NCBI RefSeq assembly: GCF_022539315.1
Contig: NC_066319.1
Span: 28,854,093-28,918,092 of the forward strand
Direction of reading: 5' to 3'
DNA from: Serinus canaria
Taxonomy: Eukaryota; Chordata; Aves; Passeriformes; Fringillidae
DNA: 64,000 bases
Shown piece by piece: positions 62,982-64,000 of the stretch. Both the position numbers and the translations under genes were made by a program. The notes below the pieces were generated by a model. The model worked only from the letters and a program-made list of their open reading frames with translations, made no database searches and was not told where the DNA came from. Within the stretch, counting starts at the first letter, position 1. Each line of letters starts with the position of its first letter.

Positions 62982-63048
62982 GATTTATTCCTCTAAATAG
63001 TTTCTATTCAAGAACAATATCATGGGTCCTTCTCTGTTGTTAGTTTAA

Positions 63049-63702
63049 TTAAAAATAACCTACTCTTCTCCTGGCATCAGTTTTGGCTGAAGCAGTTGGA
63101 GTTGGACACTGACCTCTAACTTCTCTGATCTGCCCTTGCTCCCACCCAGAGAGGACCTTTTTGCCTGCCTGCCACTCAGTGTAACCCTTGAGGACTGTCC
63201 TACTGCTCCTGACCTGTCCTACTGAGAAATGTCCATGAGTGGAGCTAAAGGAAAATGCAAAGAGGAGGAAAGGAGAGAGCAGCTGAGTTCCTGCAGAACA
63301 ACACCACACAGTCCCACGTCTTCCCAGGAGTGAAGAGGAGCATGGCACCCTGTGCAGTTCTGCTCTTGAGCTTTCCTTTCCATGAGCAAGGAGGCTTGTG
63401 ATAAATAGGAAGCCTTGTGAGAACAGCATGGCCCGTGATGAAATGGCCTGTAGTGCATCACTCATCATCACAGCCTGGATTTTAAATGAGCTCCAAAGAA
63501 GGAGCCTCTCCTCCCCAGTCCTTTGCTTCCAAAACAGATATTTTTTTAATATGAGTGGAACAAGGACTTGTAGCCTGAAAACTGGAAACAAAAATGAAAG
63601 AAAATTAAAAGGCTGAACTGCATATTTGGTAAATCTTAAAGTGTCCATTTTATTGCATAAAAGTCTGAATAGGCAGCCTGGTCTCCATACAACAGGTGCC
63701 AT
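63049..63702 (-). other. Unassigned 217-codon open frame, probably non-coding
   Basis: This is the longest open frame outside DCAF5, starting with a genuine ATG at 63700-63702 on the minus strand. The product would be 217 residues with a hydrophobic stretch near residues 30-55 (FNFLSFLFPVFRLQVLVPLI), a serine/leucine-rich middle and a basic end. I recognise no domain or family. Another frame on the same strand overlaps it, and no splice or promoter context supports expression. It may be a chance open frame, a lineage-specific transcript or the remnant of an unrecognised retrocopy. Confidence 0.2.
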
Positions 63703-64000
63703 TTGGTGTATCTTGGGACACTTCCTTCTTTCTTTGCATAATGAAAGAGACAGAGCATCTGGTTTCTCTGCTTCATTTTAAATGCCAGTGCTTATTGTGT
63801 TAATACTAATACATTTACATTCCAATTTTCTTCACATGTAGTTTAAAGGAAATGCTTTAAGGTTCTTCTACATGGAAGCACATTAATGTGCTTGATTTTT
63901 AGGCACCAGTAGCAGATGTACTCAGAGCCTGGAGTTCAACCATGGATTGAGGAGAACAGACTTCAGGGAACTGAATTCCCATCTATGAAAGCAGTTCCTG
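63703..64000 (+). other. Terminal stretch, nothing recognised
   Basis: The last 300 bases are AT-rich, and I see no coding, repeat or RNA signature in them. Confidence 0.6.

Larger units (their letters stand above)
55613..63048 (+). other. Intergenic stretch with higher G+C in places
   Basis: No gene was recognised. From about 58.8 kb onward the sequence is richer in G+C than the DCAF5 introns, and overlapping frames of 120-155 codons occur on both strands. Their presence in several frames at once argues for composition, not coding. Specific items (CpG patch, palindrome, X-box-like word) are listed separately. In mammals ACTN1 is the next gene beyond the 3' end of DCAF5, so upstream regulatory sequence of an ACTN1 orthologue is conceivable here, but I see no ACTN1 exon. 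Confidence 0.5.

Overview
This is vertebrate nuclear DNA. It is AT-rich and CpG-poor, with coding segments scattered between long introns. It is very probably from a bird, because several interspersed repeats look like the 3' ends of avian CR1 LINEs, including the short CATAGAAT-type terminal motif. I cannot determine the species.

The window is dominated by one plus-strand gene, recognised as DCAF5 (DDB1- and CUL4-associated factor 5, also called WDR22). It encodes a WD40 substrate receptor of CUL4-DDB1 ubiquitin ligases. Four coding exons are visible: 13217-13430, 28653-28719, 39364-39491 and the large terminal exon 45549-47357. All have GT/AG boundaries and compatible phases. Together they encode about 738 residues: the later part of the WD40 region and the whole long acidic, serine-rich C-terminal tail. 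The first roughly 200 residues, which carry the earlier WD repeats, were not found here and should lie upstream. Positions 1-13216 are then intron.

The 15.2-kb intron between the first two visible exons holds the most unusual element. This is a decayed, intronless copy of the C-terminal coding part of NKAP on the minus strand (24951 to about 25324). It has a frameshift and premature stops and abuts, head to head, a short plus-strand CR1 3' end. Processed pseudogenes are scarce in birds, so this compound insertion merits a check. A second CR1-like piece, a 28-base A tract and a 23-bp direct repeat lie within 1.1 kb. The next intron carries one clear minus-strand CR1.

After the DCAF5 stop codon, the 3' UTR runs an undetermined distance. 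AATAAA candidates are at 49573, 50792 and 51411. The remaining sequence to 64000 appears intergenic: two ATT microsatellites, two minus-strand CR1 pieces, several perfect hairpins or palindromes, a small CpG-rich patch near 58.85 kb and one unexplained 217-codon antisense frame near the end. I saw no RNA genes, CRISPR arrays, intact mobile elements or recognisable second protein-coding gene.
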